Counted from the stretch's first letter, positions 35,661 through 45,112 are shown. The stretch is DNA of 64,000 nt from Lachnospiraceae bacterium (GCA_022794255.1 JAAWEL010000042.1:26107-90106); one strand, 5' to 3'. The notes: generated by a model not told the origin, from the letters alone. Numbers and translations: made by a program.

Positions 35661-37401
35661 AGTGGTTTTGATGAGCAGAGAAAAGGGGAAAGGGCTGGGG
35701 GGCGTTTACAGGAGATGCCTTGTGGGATTTTTTGGGATTATGGTGGGGTGTACTTTGATATCCCGGGTTTATGACAGCATTGTGGTTCCTAAAGTGGTTT
35801 GTGAGAGGATGAGGGAAAAGGCCGTGGAAACAGTGATTGAGGGAACCGGGTCTGTGAGGGAGACGGATCGGGCTTTTTGCCAGGTGGTGCCCGGACTGCG
35901 GATTTTGTCCGTGAGAGTGGAGCCAGGAAGCGAGATAAAAGAAGGACAGGTGCTGTTTATCTATGATCTGAAAGGGTTAGAGGAAAGGCTGGAGGACTTG
36001 GAGGGGGAGCTTCGGCGGCTGAGGCTGGATCTGGAAGAGGAGAGGATTTCTGGAGAGATTTATCCGCAGGTTTCGGAGACAGAGCTGGCGGAATGGGAGC
36101 TCTTTATGACACAGAGGATGTTGGAGGAGGGGCAGCAGGAGTATGAGGAGAAGCTGGCAGAGCATGAAAAAGAGCTGGAAAGACTGAAAGATGAATATGA
36201 GAGAAGGAAAAATATGACCAGGGAGGAGCTGTGGCTTTTGCAGGATCAGGAGGAGGAAGCTGCCAGACAAGAGCTTTCCTCGGCCAGAAATTCGAGAGAT
36301 TCTTCCCTCAGGGAGGCAAGGAGGAGGGTGGAGGATTTGGAGGAGAAACTGACCGATATGAGAGAGGGGGAGTGGGAGGAAAAGGAGCTTGCCAGAGCTG
36401 AGAGGGAGCTTTCCAGGGCAAGAGAGGATCTGGAGGCTCTGGAGGAGGAGTGGGAGGATCGGATTGATGATGTGGAATCTCGTATGGATTTGATAGATGA
36501 TAGAAATGCGCGGATCCTTTCCGGGGAAACCACTTCCCAGGCTGCATTGCTGGAAGCCTATGAGGAATCTGTGAGACAGAAGAAAGAAGCGTGGAGGGAG
36601 GAGGAAAAGGGATTAAAGGAATTAAAAAGGGATGTTGAGAAGGCCCGGCGGGATCTGGAAATCGCTGCAAGAAAAGATGATGTTACATGTCTGGAGAATG
36701 AGCGGAGGCAGAGATTGTCTGCGGTGGCAAGGCAGAAGCTGGAGCTGGATATCCAGGAGAAGGAGAGGCAGGCAGAAAAGATTGCCGGACTGATTTTTGA
36801 TCAGGGGCAGGTTTTGTCTGAAATGGAGGGCACGGTTGTGGATCAGGAGCTTGTGGCGGGAAAAACAAGTACCGGCGAGGAGAGGCTTTCGGTGGCATCC
36901 GGGAATTTTTGTTTTGAAGGGGAGTTTGAAAAGGAGGAACAGAAGCTGGCTGTGGGCGATTGTCTTACTGTTCAGATTCCAGGAAGGAACCGGACAACGG
37001 AGGCGGTGGTCCAAGAGATCCGCCTGCTGGGGGAAAAGGGGGTTTTTCGCGGGGAGATTTCTGACGGGCATCTGCCTCTGGGAAGCGTGACGGGGTATAC
37101 GTGCAGAAAACAGTCAGAGATTTATCAGCAGGTTATCCCTGTGCAGGCTCTGCGCAAGGATACCAAGGGGTATTACTGTCTGGTGGCCCGGATAAGGAAT
37201 GGTATTTTGGGGGAGGAATTTCGGGCAGAGCGGATTGATGTGCGGGTAATGTATGAGGGCAGCAAAGAGGTGGCTGTGGAGGGAGGACTGCAGACAAAAG
37301 ATGATATTATTGTCCGCAGCAATCAGGTGATAGAAGGCGGGGACCGGGTGCGGCTGACAGGAGAGTGGGAGAAGGAGGAAGGAAGCTTTGGAGGAAGATA
37401 G
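35644..37401 (+). CDS. HlyD/MFP-like membrane adaptor with a long coiled coil
   Basis: A 585-residue protein. An N-terminal membrane anchor (about 22-42) is followed by a lipoyl-like half (VEPGSEIKEGQVLFIYD, about 90-107), and then about 270 residues of Glu/Lys/Arg/Leu heptads forming a coiled-coil hairpin. The second lipoyl half and beta-barrel lie at about 395-570. That order is the membrane-fusion-protein (HlyD/AcrA) plan. Such adaptors normally belong to efflux pumps, yet here the gene overlaps a sugar-type permease gene. The low-complexity coil has a purine-rich coding strand. ATG 35644 follows GGAGG closely; ATG 35671 is the alternative start. Confidence 0.83.
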   Translation: MRGRNEVVLMSREKGKGLGGVYRRCLVGFFGIMVGCTLISRVYDSIVVPKVVCERMREKAVETVIEGTGSVRETDRAFCQVVPGLRILSVRVEPGSEIKEGQVLFIYDLKGLEERLEDLEGELRRLRLDLEEERISGEIYPQVSETELAEWELFMTQRMLEEGQQEYEEKLAEHEKELERLKDEYERRKNMTREELWLLQDQEEEAARQELSSARNSRDSSLREARRRVEDLEEKLTDMREGEWEEKELARAERELSRAREDLEALEEEWEDRIDDVESRMDLIDDRNARILSGETTSQAALLEAYEESVRQKKEAWREEEKGLKELKRDVEKARRDLEIAARKDDVTCLENERRQRLSAVARQKLELDIQEKERQAEKIAGLIFDQGQVLSEMEGTVVDQELVAGKTSTGEERLSVASGNFCFEGEFEKEEQKLAVGDCLTVQIPGRNRTTEAVVQEIRLLGEKGVFRGEISDGHLPLGSVTGYTCRKQSEIYQQVIPVQALRKDTKGYYCLVARIRNGILGEEFRAERIDVRVMYEGSKEVAVEGGLQTKDDIIVRSNQVIEGGDRVRLTGEWEKEEGSFGGR

Positions 37402-37402
37402 G

Positions 37403-38059
37403 ATGACAGGGATTTTGGATGAAAAAAATAGAATATGGGGGAAGCTGGGGGTGCGGGGAAGGGGACGGATGGTTTCCTGGATGATGTGGCTGGCATTTTT
37501 GATGGGAGCGGGAGGAATGACAGTTTCTGGGCTGCGGCTTACCTTCTTTTATACCCCATATCGGGTGGAGGTGGATTGTACCGGAGCAGGGTTGGATGTA
37601 GAAACCGTAAAAAGGTGGGAGAACAAAGAAAGCCTGAGGGATCTGGGGATACTGACCATGGCAGGATGGAGTGTGGGAAGCCCGGAGGAGGTTCTTTCTC
37701 TTGGGACAAAAAGGAGAGAAAGAGCACAGATTGTTAAGGTTTGGGGAAATATGGAGCTGGTATTTCCGGCAAGGATACTCTCCGGCACCTATGGGGTGGT
37801 GGGAAAGGAGGAGGGCTGTGTCTTAAGCAAAGGACTGGCGGAGGCTTTGTTTGGCAGTGTAGATGTGGCGGGGGAGCGGATTTGTTTCCAGGAGAAGGGG
37901 GAGGGGAGAAGGGAGCTTATTGTGGAGGGAGTTATTGACAAGGAGGGGGAGTATTTGCTGACCTTTGTGGAGAAGGGAAAGGTGGATTTTTTTGCTGCAA
38001 GGTTTCAATCCCGTTTTCAGGCAAGAGAGAAGCTTTGGGAGCTTTTGTCAGAGACCTGA
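37403..38059 (+). CDS. Stand-alone MacB-like extracellular (PCD) domain protein with one membrane anchor
   Basis: A 218-residue protein with a single hydrophobic segment at about 27-47 and an extracellular domain. Its core (GCVLSKGLAEALFGSVDVAG followed by a beta-rich ELIVEGVID segment) resembles the periplasmic core domain of MacB/FtsX-type ABC permeases. The four-helix FtsX membrane domain and the ATPase are missing. ATG 37403 has GGAGG eight bases upstream; a TTG at 37388 is possible but worse. It starts two bases after the adaptor gene's stop, so both are made together. It could be a remnant or a purposeful scaffold linking adaptor and transporter. Recognition of the fold is by eye only. 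Confidence 0.68.
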   Translation: MTGILDEKNRIWGKLGVRGRGRMVSWMMWLAFLMGAGGMTVSGLRLTFFYTPYRVEVDCTGAGLDVETVKRWENKESLRDLGILTMAGWSVGSPEEVLSLGTKRRERAQIVKVWGNMELVFPARILSGTYGVVGKEEGCVLSKGLAEALFGSVDVAGERICFQEKGEGRRELIVEGVIDKEGEYLLTFVEKGKVDFFAARFQSRFQAREKLWELLSET

Positions 38060-38168
38060 ATTTGCTGTTGCATTTTGGGGGGAAGTGGAGTAGAATCGGA
38101 TGGGCCGGGCCGCGAAAAATTACGCCTGTGTGGGCTTTTTTGCTGGTGAAGCTTTGAGAGGAGATTCT

Positions 38169-38534
38169 ATGGATATTTATAAAAGGATAGGGATGGTGTG
38201 CGGAAAAATCCCGGAAGGCAAGGTGGCCACCTACGGACAGATTGCCCTTCTGTGTGGGAAACCGAAAAATTCCCGCCAGGTGGGGTTTGCCTTAAACCGC
38301 GGCCTGTCAGGGGAAAAGACAAACGCTCACCGGGTGGTAAACAGAAGGGGCATTTTAAGCGGAGCCGCCAATTTTGAGACTTTTGACATGCAAAGGCTTT
38401 TGCTGGAGCAGGAGGGGATCCAGGTGACATGGACCCCAAAGGGGTGGCAGGTGGAGCTGAAACGCTTTGGGTGGAAAAGCACCATGGAGGATGCCGTCAT
38501 GTTCCGGAAGCTGTTTGAGAAAGAAGGAATTTAG
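38169..38534 (+). CDS. Alkyltransferase-like protein (MGMT/Ada-like domain without the acceptor cysteine)
   Basis: A 121-residue protein matching the DNA-binding half of O6-alkylguanine-DNA alkyltransferases: winged-helix segment GKVATYGQIALLCGKPKNSRQVG and the active-site loop. Where alkyltransferases have PCHRV, this has NAHRV, so the methyl-accepting cysteine is absent. Known Atl proteins of this type bind alkylated guanine and direct it to nucleotide excision repair; that role is inferred. ATG 38169 has a GAGAGGAG site. It ends at the convergent end of a histidine kinase gene (overlap four bases). Confidence 0.86.
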   Translation: MDIYKRIGMVCGKIPEGKVATYGQIALLCGKPKNSRQVGFALNRGLSGEKTNAHRVVNRRGILSGAANFETFDMQRLLLEQEGIQVTWTPKGWQVELKRFGWKSTMEDAVMFRKLFEKEGI

Positions 38535-39988
38535 TGTGCAGGAGGGGGACAGAAGGGGCAGGAAAACCAGAAATTTATCTTTCCCTTCTGACAATTTACA
38601 CCGTAATCCATTTCATGGGCATCCAGAATGGTTTTGACTATGGACAGGCCGATGCCGGTTCCTAACCGGCGTCCGCTTTGATGCTGGCTTCGGTGATACC
38701 GCTCCCATATCAGCTGGTGTTCAGCTTCCGGAATGGGGGTTCCGGGGTTTATAACAGATACACAGACCTGGTTTTTGTCTGTCTTTGCCAGTATGGTGAT
38801 GCTCTCCTTGTCCTTAGTGTGATTGATGGCATTGTAGAGAAGATTGCGGATAACCTGGCTGATTTTTAAGGCATCCAGATACAGCATAAGTTCTTTATCC
38901 GGGCAAATGAGTTCAAGGGAAATCTGGTATGGAGAGGCGCTGTGGCGGCAAAGTATAACCTCTGATTCCAAGATTTCATACAAATTGTACCAGTCCTTTT
39001 TCAGTTGAGTGTAGCCTGCCTGAAGTTGGGAATAATCCAGGATATCGCTGACCATCTCTCCCATGCGGCGGGCTTCGCTTATGATCAGATTTAAGCCCTC
39101 CTCCCGCTGGACATCGTCCTTCCAGGTGATGTCTCGAAGCATCTCTGCGTATCCTCCGATCACAGATAAAGGGGAGCGCAGCTCATGGGATACATTGGCA
39201 ATCACTTCTTTGCGGAGTACATCCACCTGCTGTAAGGATTGTCCTAACTGTTCCACAGAATCGGAAAGCTGCCCCAGTTCGTCTTTGCGGTTAAGGCCGG
39301 GGCGGGCACAAAAGTCATTGCGGGTGAGGCGGTCTACGGCCTCCTTGATCTGAAAGATTGGGCGGGTGAACTGACGGGACAGCAAAAAAGCCAGCACAGA
39401 GGCAATGACAGTGAGAAGAACTGTCAAAAGGATCAGCTGTCTCCGGTTAAAATCCAGGGTGGTTTTTAACAGCAGTATATTGTGGAGGATCACAAAGCAG
39501 GGCTCCTCCTCATAGGTGACAGGAATGCCCAGCTCAAATCCAAAGATCTTATCCCGGTGTTTATCCACCACCCGGTAGGGATGACCCTGCAAAAGCTCCA
39601 GAAACTCAGGCCTTCTTTTGATTCCATTCCAGATCATTTCCTCTTCTCGCTGATTTTTGATATCCACCTTATGGCCGGCAGAATACATCTCTAACAGCTT
39701 TCCCTGATGATTCATCAAGATCAGTTCCCCGCCTGCCATGCGGCTCAGACCAGAGAGCATACGTTCATCCTCAGCCAGATCCTGGGTGGTCAGATTTTTC
39801 ATGATAGGCTGAAGCCGTTTTTCTGTCTCCTCCAAAGCCATTTCGGTATAGCTATGTTCAAACAAAAGGATCTGTGCCACCCACATAAATCCGATTCCAA
39901 AAAAAACCAGTACCATCATAATGGACCAGAGACGAACCACAATCCGGCTTCCTGGATTGAAAATCTTATATTTCTTCTGTGTATTCAA
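38531..39988 (-). CDS. Sensor histidine kinase (HAMP/HisKA type)
   Basis: A 485-residue kinase with TM1 (about 20-42), an extracellular domain of about 130 residues, TM2 (about 183-203), and HAMP (about 204-256). HisKA has His in ANVSHELRSPLSVIGGYAEM, and the ATPase domain has NLLYNAINHT and GTGIGLSIVK. Its start is a TTG at 39988 that overlaps the regulator gene's end by 23 bases. The start is less certain than the rest because no ATG precedes TM1. It pairs with the regulator at 40640 and lies divergent from the RND efflux operon, which it probably controls. Confidence 0.9.
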   Translation of the reverse strand: MNTQKKYKIFNPGSRIVVRLWSIMMVLVFFGIGFMWVAQILLFEHSYTEMALEETEKRLQPIMKNLTTQDLAEDERMLSGLSRMAGGELILMNHQGKLLEMYSAGHKVDIKNQREEEMIWNGIKRRPEFLELLQGHPYRVVDKHRDKIFGFELGIPVTYEEEPCFVILHNILLLKTTLDFNRRQLILLTVLLTVIASVLAFLLSRQFTRPIFQIKEAVDRLTRNDFCARPGLNRKDELGQLSDSVEQLGQSLQQVDVLRKEVIANVSHELRSPLSVIGGYAEMLRDITWKDDVQREEGLNLIISEARRMGEMVSDILDYSQLQAGYTQLKKDWYNLYEILESEVILCRHSASPYQISLELICPDKELMLYLDALKISQVIRNLLYNAINHTKDKESITILAKTDKNQVCVSVINPGTPIPEAEHQLIWERYHRSQHQSGRRLGTGIGLSIVKTILDAHEMDYGVNCQKGKINFWFSCPFCPPPAH

Positions 39989-40640
39989 GCTTGTAGCCCA
40001 CCCCCCAGACAGTCTGAATCAATTTTCTGTATTCGCCCAGATGCTCCCGCAAGGATTTTATGTGAGTGTCCACGGTTCGCACATCTCCGTAATAGTTATA
40101 GCCCCACACAGTCTGTAAAAGCTTTTCCCGGCTGAGAACGATATTTTCATTCTGGGACAGCTTCAGCAGAAGATCAAATTCCTTGGGAGGAAGGTTTAGT
40201 TTTTGATTCTGGATAGTGACGGTGCGGGAGGAGGGAAGGATCGATAAGTCTCCAAAGGTAATGGAATCGGTCTGGATTTTGCCAGTGCGCCGCAGCACAG
40301 CCCGGATCCGGGCCATCAGCTCTTTGGGACTAAAGGGTTTTGGAACATAGTCGTCAGCGCCTAAGTCAAAGCCGGTCAGCTTATCGTACTCCTCATCTCT
40401 TGCGGTCAGCATGATAACCGGTACACGGCTGTCCTGGCGGATGGCTTCCAGTACCTGAAAACCGTCCATTCCAGGCATCATCACATCCAGGACGATCAGA
40501 TCAAAATCCTTTTTTTGAAAAATTTCCAGGGCTGATTCTCCGTCCTCAGCTTCATCGCAGGCAAAGCCTTCCAGCTCTCCGTAGGTCCTTACCAGTTTTC
40601 GTAAATGGGCATCATCATCGATGATCAGTAAATTGGGCAT
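39966..40640 (-). CDS. OmpR/PhoB-family response regulator, likely regulator of the RND operon
   Basis: A 224-residue regulator. The receiver domain has IIDDDAHLR, the phospho-Asp in VLDVMMPGMDG, and Lys in YVPKPF. The winged-helix domain ends in THIKSLREHLGEYRKLI and TVWGVGYKLEY. It is the first gene of the kinase/regulator pair. Directly upstream, in the gap shared with the divergent RND adaptor gene, are three TCACA repeats at 11-base spacing, a fitting binding site for this class of protein. Confidence 0.93.
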   Translation of the reverse strand: MPNLLIIDDDAHLRKLVRTYGELEGFACDEAEDGESALEIFQKKDFDLIVLDVMMPGMDGFQVLEAIRQDSRVPVIMLTARDEEYDKLTGFDLGADDYVPKPFSPKELMARIRAVLRRTGKIQTDSITFGDLSILPSSRTVTIQNQKLNLPPKEFDLLLKLSQNENIVLSREKLLQTVWGYNYYGDVRTVDTHIKSLREHLGEYRKLIQTVWGVGYKLEYTEEI

Positions 40641-40728
40641 AGGGACTCCTCACTGTTTGTTATTTTCCTTAAATATAACATGTTTTGGGGGCCAGGGGAA
40701 TGGGAGAACACAAATTCTGCGGATTTTC

Positions 40729-40755
40729 TCACAGTTCGTTCACAAAAAGCTCACA
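40729..40755. promoter_or_regulatory. Three 11-bp-phased TCACA direct repeats, candidate response-regulator box
   Basis: TCACA occurs at 40729-40733, 40740-40744 and 40751-40755, spaced exactly 11 bases apart, one helical turn. PhoB/OmpR-type regulators bind tandem half-sites with this period. The array lies between the divergent regulator gene and the RND adaptor gene, about 105 bases before the adaptor ATG. Confidence 0.65.
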
Positions 40756-40858
40756 AATTTTCAATATTCTGGGAGGAAAGAACAGGGATTGAAGGGAAAG
40801 TCTGTCTAAATTGGGATGAGAAGAAAAAAGAGCGCCGGGAAGATATAAGGAGGATTTA

Positions 40859-42091
40859 ATGACCATGAGGAAAAAAGTGATTGTTGCAGGAATTTGTGGA
40901 GCAGCCTTGGCGGCAGCTGTGGGAGGATATTTTTTGCTGGAAGGGAACCGGCAGGCTAAAGGAGGGATGAAAGGGGCAGGCGGAGCCCCGGGGGGAATGA
41001 CCCAGGAGGCATCGGTGACGGTTGTGAAGGCGTCTGTGCCTTCAAAGGGGGATTTGAGCCTGTCCACCGGGCTTACGGGGACTGTGGAGGCAGCAGATGT
41101 GGTCTATGTCTACGCAAAGACCACTGGGGATGTGACAGCCGTTCATGTGAAGGCCGGGGATGTGGTGACAGCAGGGCAGGTGCTCTGTGAGATTGACACA
41201 GAGCAGGTGGATTCTGCGCGCAATTCCATGGAGGCGGCTCAGGTGAGTCTGGCCCAGGCCCAAAGCAATTTGGACCGGATGCAGCTTCTTTACAGCAGCG
41301 GGGATTTGTCGGAACAGGAGTATGAGCAGTACAGTAATTCGGTGAAATCCTCCCGGCTTCAGTATGAGTCCGCGAAGCTGGCCTATGAACGGCAGGTGGA
41401 ATACAGCAGGATCACAGCGCCGATTGGAGGAAGGATTGAGAGCTGTGATGTGGAGATCTATGACCGGGTGAACCAGTCTGGGCAGCTTTGTGTGATCTCC
41501 GGGGAAGGAGAGAGCCGCATCACCTTTTTCGTGACGCAGAGAATGATGAAAAATATCCGGGAGGGGGATGTGGTGGAGGTGGAAAAAAACGGAGAGACAT
41601 ACCAGGGCCGCATCAGTGAGATCAGCAGTATGGTGGATGAGTCCAGCGGGCTTTTTAAGGTGAAGGCAGAACTGAATCATACAGAGGAGATCCCTATAGG
41701 AAGCACAGTGAAGCTGAATCTGGTGACAGAGCGGGCTGAAAATGCCATGCTGGTCCCGGTGGATGCCATCTATTACAGTGGTGGAGACGGGTATGTCTAT
41801 TTGTATCAGGACGGCACGGCAAAGATGACACCAGTGGAGGTGGGACTCTATGATTCTGAGTATGCCCAGATTCTGTCCGGGTTAAATGAGACGGATATGG
41901 TGGTCAGTACCTGGAGCTCCAACCTGTACGAGGGAGCGAAGATCCGCTTAAAAGGCGAGGAGGGACAAAAGAACGTCTCAGGCGGAGGAGAATTGCGAGA
42001 CAGTGGAGAAAGAGGAGATCAGGGAGAAAAGCCGGAAGGCGGAGTAAAAAGTGATGGTCCGGGGGCCGGGAAAAGACGGCCGGAAGCATAA
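40859..42091 (+). CDS. RND efflux adaptor subunit (MFP, AcrA/MdtA-like)
   Basis: A 410-residue adaptor. The N-terminal membrane anchor is at about 5-27 with no lipobox. A Gly-rich linker is followed by the lipoyl domain (HVKAGDVVTAGQVLCEID), a short coiled-coil hairpin (about 120-180), beta-barrel and membrane-proximal domains, and a 45-residue Gly/Glu/Lys-rich disordered tail from about 365. It starts after an AGGAGG site and is 18 bases before the pump gene. It should link the RND pump to the TolC-like proteins encoded downstream. Confidence 0.93.
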   Translation: MTMRKKVIVAGICGAALAAAVGGYFLLEGNRQAKGGMKGAGGAPGGMTQEASVTVVKASVPSKGDLSLSTGLTGTVEAADVVYVYAKTTGDVTAVHVKAGDVVTAGQVLCEIDTEQVDSARNSMEAAQVSLAQAQSNLDRMQLLYSSGDLSEQEYEQYSNSVKSSRLQYESAKLAYERQVEYSRITAPIGGRIESCDVEIYDRVNQSGQLCVISGEGESRITFFVTQRMMKNIREGDVVEVEKNGETYQGRISEISSMVDESSGLFKVKAELNHTEEIPIGSTVKLNLVTERAENAMLVPVDAIYYSGGDGYVYLYQDGTAKMTPVEVGLYDSEYAQILSGLNETDMVVSTWSSNLYEGAKIRLKGEEGQKNVSGGGELRDSGERGDQGEKPEGGVKSDGPGAGKRRPEA

Positions 42092-42109
42092 TCGGAGGAG
42101 GCAGAAGAA

Positions 42110-45100
42110 ATGGGAATTACAAGACTTGTATTAAAACGTCCGGTTACGGTATTTATGGCTCTTTTGTGCCTGATTGTGTTTGGAATTTCATCCGTGTTCC
42201 GTGCGGATTTGGAACAGATGCCGGATACGGATCAGCCAATGATGATCGTGTCGGCCAGCTACTCCGGTGTAGGGCCGGAGGACATGGATGAGCTGGTTAC
42301 TCAGCCGATTGAGGATCAGGTCAGCACTTTAGAAGGCGTGAAAAGCATGACATCAACCACCAGCGAGGGCCGCACTATGGTTATGCTGGAATATGATTAT
42401 GGCACGGACATGGATGAGGCATACGAGAATCTAAAACAAGGTCTGGACCGGATGCGGGGACTTCCGGAGGATGTGAATCCATCGGTGATGAGGATGAATA
42501 ACAATGCCAGTGCCAGCATGATGCTGTCGGTTTCCCACAAGTCCCAGGAAAATCTTTACGACTATGTGGATCAGGTGGTGCTGCCGGAATTTGAGCGTCT
42601 GATTACGGTGGCTGAGGTGGAAACCATGGGCGGCTCTTCTGAGTACATAAGGGTGGAGCTTTTGTCAGATAGGATGGAGCAGTACCAGGTGACTATGAAT
42701 CAGATCACCTCTGCCATGAGCGGAGCCAATGCCTCTTACCCGTCCGGAGAGGCAGTGGCAGGAAATCAGGAGCTTTCTGTATCCACCATGACAGAAAATG
42801 ATACATTAGAAGAGCTCTTACGGGTGCCGATTATCACCTCATCAGGAAAAATGATTTATCTGGAGGATATTGCTCTTGTGTATTATGCAGAGCAGCAGCG
42901 GGGCGGGGTATCCCGGTACAATGGACAGGAAACGATCTCCCTGTCTCTTACCAAACAGCAAAGCAGCACAGCCATGGCGCTTTCAGAGGAGGTCCGCAAA
43001 GCGATTGCCGCCTTGGAGGCAAGTGATGAGGATCTGGAGATCCGGGTGGCAAGAGATGAGGCAGATTCGATTTTGGAATCTCTTCAGGATGTGGCAGTGA
43101 CCATGGTTTTGGCAGTGATGATCTCCATGGTGATTATCTTTGTGTTTTTCGGGGATTTTAAGGCGTCCCTGATCGTTGGAAGCTCCATTCCCACTTCCAT
43201 CCTCCTGTCCCTGATTGTTATGACCCAGATGGGATTCTCCTTAAATGTGATCACCATGAGCGGACTGGTTCTGGGGGTTGGAATGATGGTGGACAACTCA
43301 ATTGTAGTGTTGGAAAGCTGTTTTAGGGCTATGGAGACAGCCGAGGATCAGGGAGCTTTAGGATACGCTAAGGCAGCTCTTTCAGGGACTGGTATTGTGA
43401 TCCAGTCGATTATCGGCTCCACGGTCACTACCTGCGTGGTATTTATTCCTCTTGTATTCTTAAACGGAATGACCGGGCAGATGTTTGGTTCCATGGGATA
43501 TACCATTGTATTCTGTATGTGCGCATCCCTTTTATCAGCTATGTCTGTGGTGCCTCTGACCTATATGCTCTACAAGCCAAGGGAGAGAGCGCAGGCGCCT
43601 ATGTCCCGGCCGGTGATAGGGCTGCAGAATCTGTACCGGAAAATCATGCCTGTTCTTCTGAATCATAAGGGGATTGTCATGGGGTTTTCCTTAGTGATTC
43701 TTGTGGCTACGGTAATACTGGCCAACGGCATGGAGACGGAGCTTATGACAGCAGATGATACAGGAACGATTACGGTCAGCATAGAGACACGTCCGGGACT
43801 TTTAAGTGAACTGGCCAATGAGATGTTAGAGCAGGCGGAGGGGATTGTGGCAGGGCATGAGGACGTGGAATCCTACATGCTTCGCTATAACAGCGGCAGT
43901 GGCTCAATCACAGCTTATCTGAAAGATAACCGGAAAATGAGTACCGATGGGATTGTAAGTCAATGGGAGGCAGAGCTGGCGGATATTGACAACTGCACGA
44001 TTACGGTGAAGGCTTCCACCTCCATGAGCTTTATGGGAAGAGGACGGGGGTACGAAGCTATATTGCAGGGAACCCAGTATGATGAGCTGCAGGAGGTCAG
44101 CAGCCAGATTGTAAAGGAGCTTATCCAGAGGGACGATGTGATGAATGTCCATTCCAGCATTGAAAATACGGCGCCGGTAGTGGCCATCCGTGTAGACCCA
44201 GTGACAGCGGCAGCAGAAGGGCTCACTGCCTCTCAGATCGGTTCCATGGTGAGTCAGTGTTTAAACGGTCAGGAGATCGCCACTTTGGAAGTAGATGGTC
44301 AGGAGATTCGGGTTCAGGCAGAATATCCAAAGGAGGAGTACCGGACGGTTCCTCAGGTAGAGCAGATGATTTTGAAAAAGCCGTCCGGCGGGTCGGTGGC
44401 TTTAAGCGATGTGGCAGAGATTTATTTCCGGGACAGCCCGGCTTCAATACGAAAGGCTGATAAAGCGTATCAGGTTACTATTACGGCAGACTATATTCGG
44501 GGAAATGTTCAGGCAGCCTTAGACCAGGAGGTGATAAGCCCTAATCTGACTGGAACCATTACCCGGGGAGTCAATTCCAGAAACCGGATGATGCAGGAGG
44601 AGTTTTCTGGCTTGTACCAGGCCATTGCCATTGCAGTGTTTTTGGTGTTTGTAGTCATGTCTGCCCAGTTTGAGTCACCCAAGTTCTCTTTCATGGTTAT
44701 GACTACCATTCCTTTCAGTCTGGTGGGATCTTTCGGGCTTTTAAAGCTCACTGGAGTGACGATCAGCATGACCTCTATTTTGGGATTTCTCATTTTGGTT
44801 GGAACGGTGGTAAACAACGGAATCCTCTATGTAGACACGGTGAACCAATATCGAATGTCCATGCCTTTGAAGGAGGCGCTGATTGAGGCAGGGGCCACCC
44901 GCTTAAGGCCGATTCTTATGACCAGTCTGACTACCATTTTGTCCATGATTCCTATGGCTCTGGCCATTGGCAGCAGCGGTTCCACTACCCAGGGACTTGC
45001 GGTGGTAAATATCGGTGGCCTGACGGCCGGCGTTCTGGTAGCATTGTTTATTCTTCCGGTTTACTATGGACTTTTAAACGGAAAACGACAGATGGTGGTG

Positions 45101-45112
45101 CTGGATATCTGA
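42110..45112 (+). CDS. RND-family efflux pump (HAE1 / AcrB / SwrC-like)
   Basis: A 1000-residue inner-membrane pump with the two-repeat RND layout: TM1 at about 10-30, a large extracellular loop (about 30-325), TM2-6, a second loop (about 560-825), and TM8-12. The TM4 motif is GMMVDNSIVVLES, in which the first proton-relay Asp is kept and the second position is Asn, as is common in Gram-positive SwrC-like pumps. The final block is GGLTAGVLVALFILPVYYGLL. It likely exports amphiphiles or drugs by proton exchange. Substrates are unknown. It follows the adaptor gene with a GGAGGAGG site. Confidence 0.93.
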   Translation: MGITRLVLKRPVTVFMALLCLIVFGISSVFRADLEQMPDTDQPMMIVSASYSGVGPEDMDELVTQPIEDQVSTLEGVKSMTSTTSEGRTMVMLEYDYGTDMDEAYENLKQGLDRMRGLPEDVNPSVMRMNNNASASMMLSVSHKSQENLYDYVDQVVLPEFERLITVAEVETMGGSSEYIRVELLSDRMEQYQVTMNQITSAMSGANASYPSGEAVAGNQELSVSTMTENDTLEELLRVPIITSSGKMIYLEDIALVYYAEQQRGGVSRYNGQETISLSLTKQQSSTAMALSEEVRKAIAALEASDEDLEIRVARDEADSILESLQDVAVTMVLAVMISMVIIFVFFGDFKASLIVGSSIPTSILLSLIVMTQMGFSLNVITMSGLVLGVGMMVDNSIVVLESCFRAMETAEDQGALGYAKAALSGTGIVIQSIIGSTVTTCVVFIPLVFLNGMTGQMFGSMGYTIVFCMCASLLSAMSVVPLTYMLYKPRERAQAPMSRPVIGLQNLYRKIMPVLLNHKGIVMGFSLVILVATVILANGMETELMTADDTGTITVSIETRPGLLSELANEMLEQAEGIVAGHEDVESYMLRYNSGSGSITAYLKDNRKMSTDGIVSQWEAELADIDNCTITVKASTSMSFMGRGRGYEAILQGTQYDELQEVSSQIVKELIQRDDVMNVHSSIENTAPVVAIRVDPVTAAAEGLTASQIGSMVSQCLNGQEIATLEVDGQEIRVQAEYPKEEYRTVPQVEQMILKKPSGGSVALSDVAEIYFRDSPASIRKADKAYQVTITADYIRGNVQAALDQEVISPNLTGTITRGVNSRNRMMQEEFSGLYQAIAIAVFLVFVVMSAQFESPKFSFMVMTTIPFSLVGSFGLLKLTGVTISMTSILGFLILVGTVVNNGILYVDTVNQYRMSMPLKEALIEAGATRLRPILMTSLTTILSMIPMALAIGSSGSTTQGLAVVNIGGLTAGVLVALFILPVYYGLLNGKRQMVVLDI

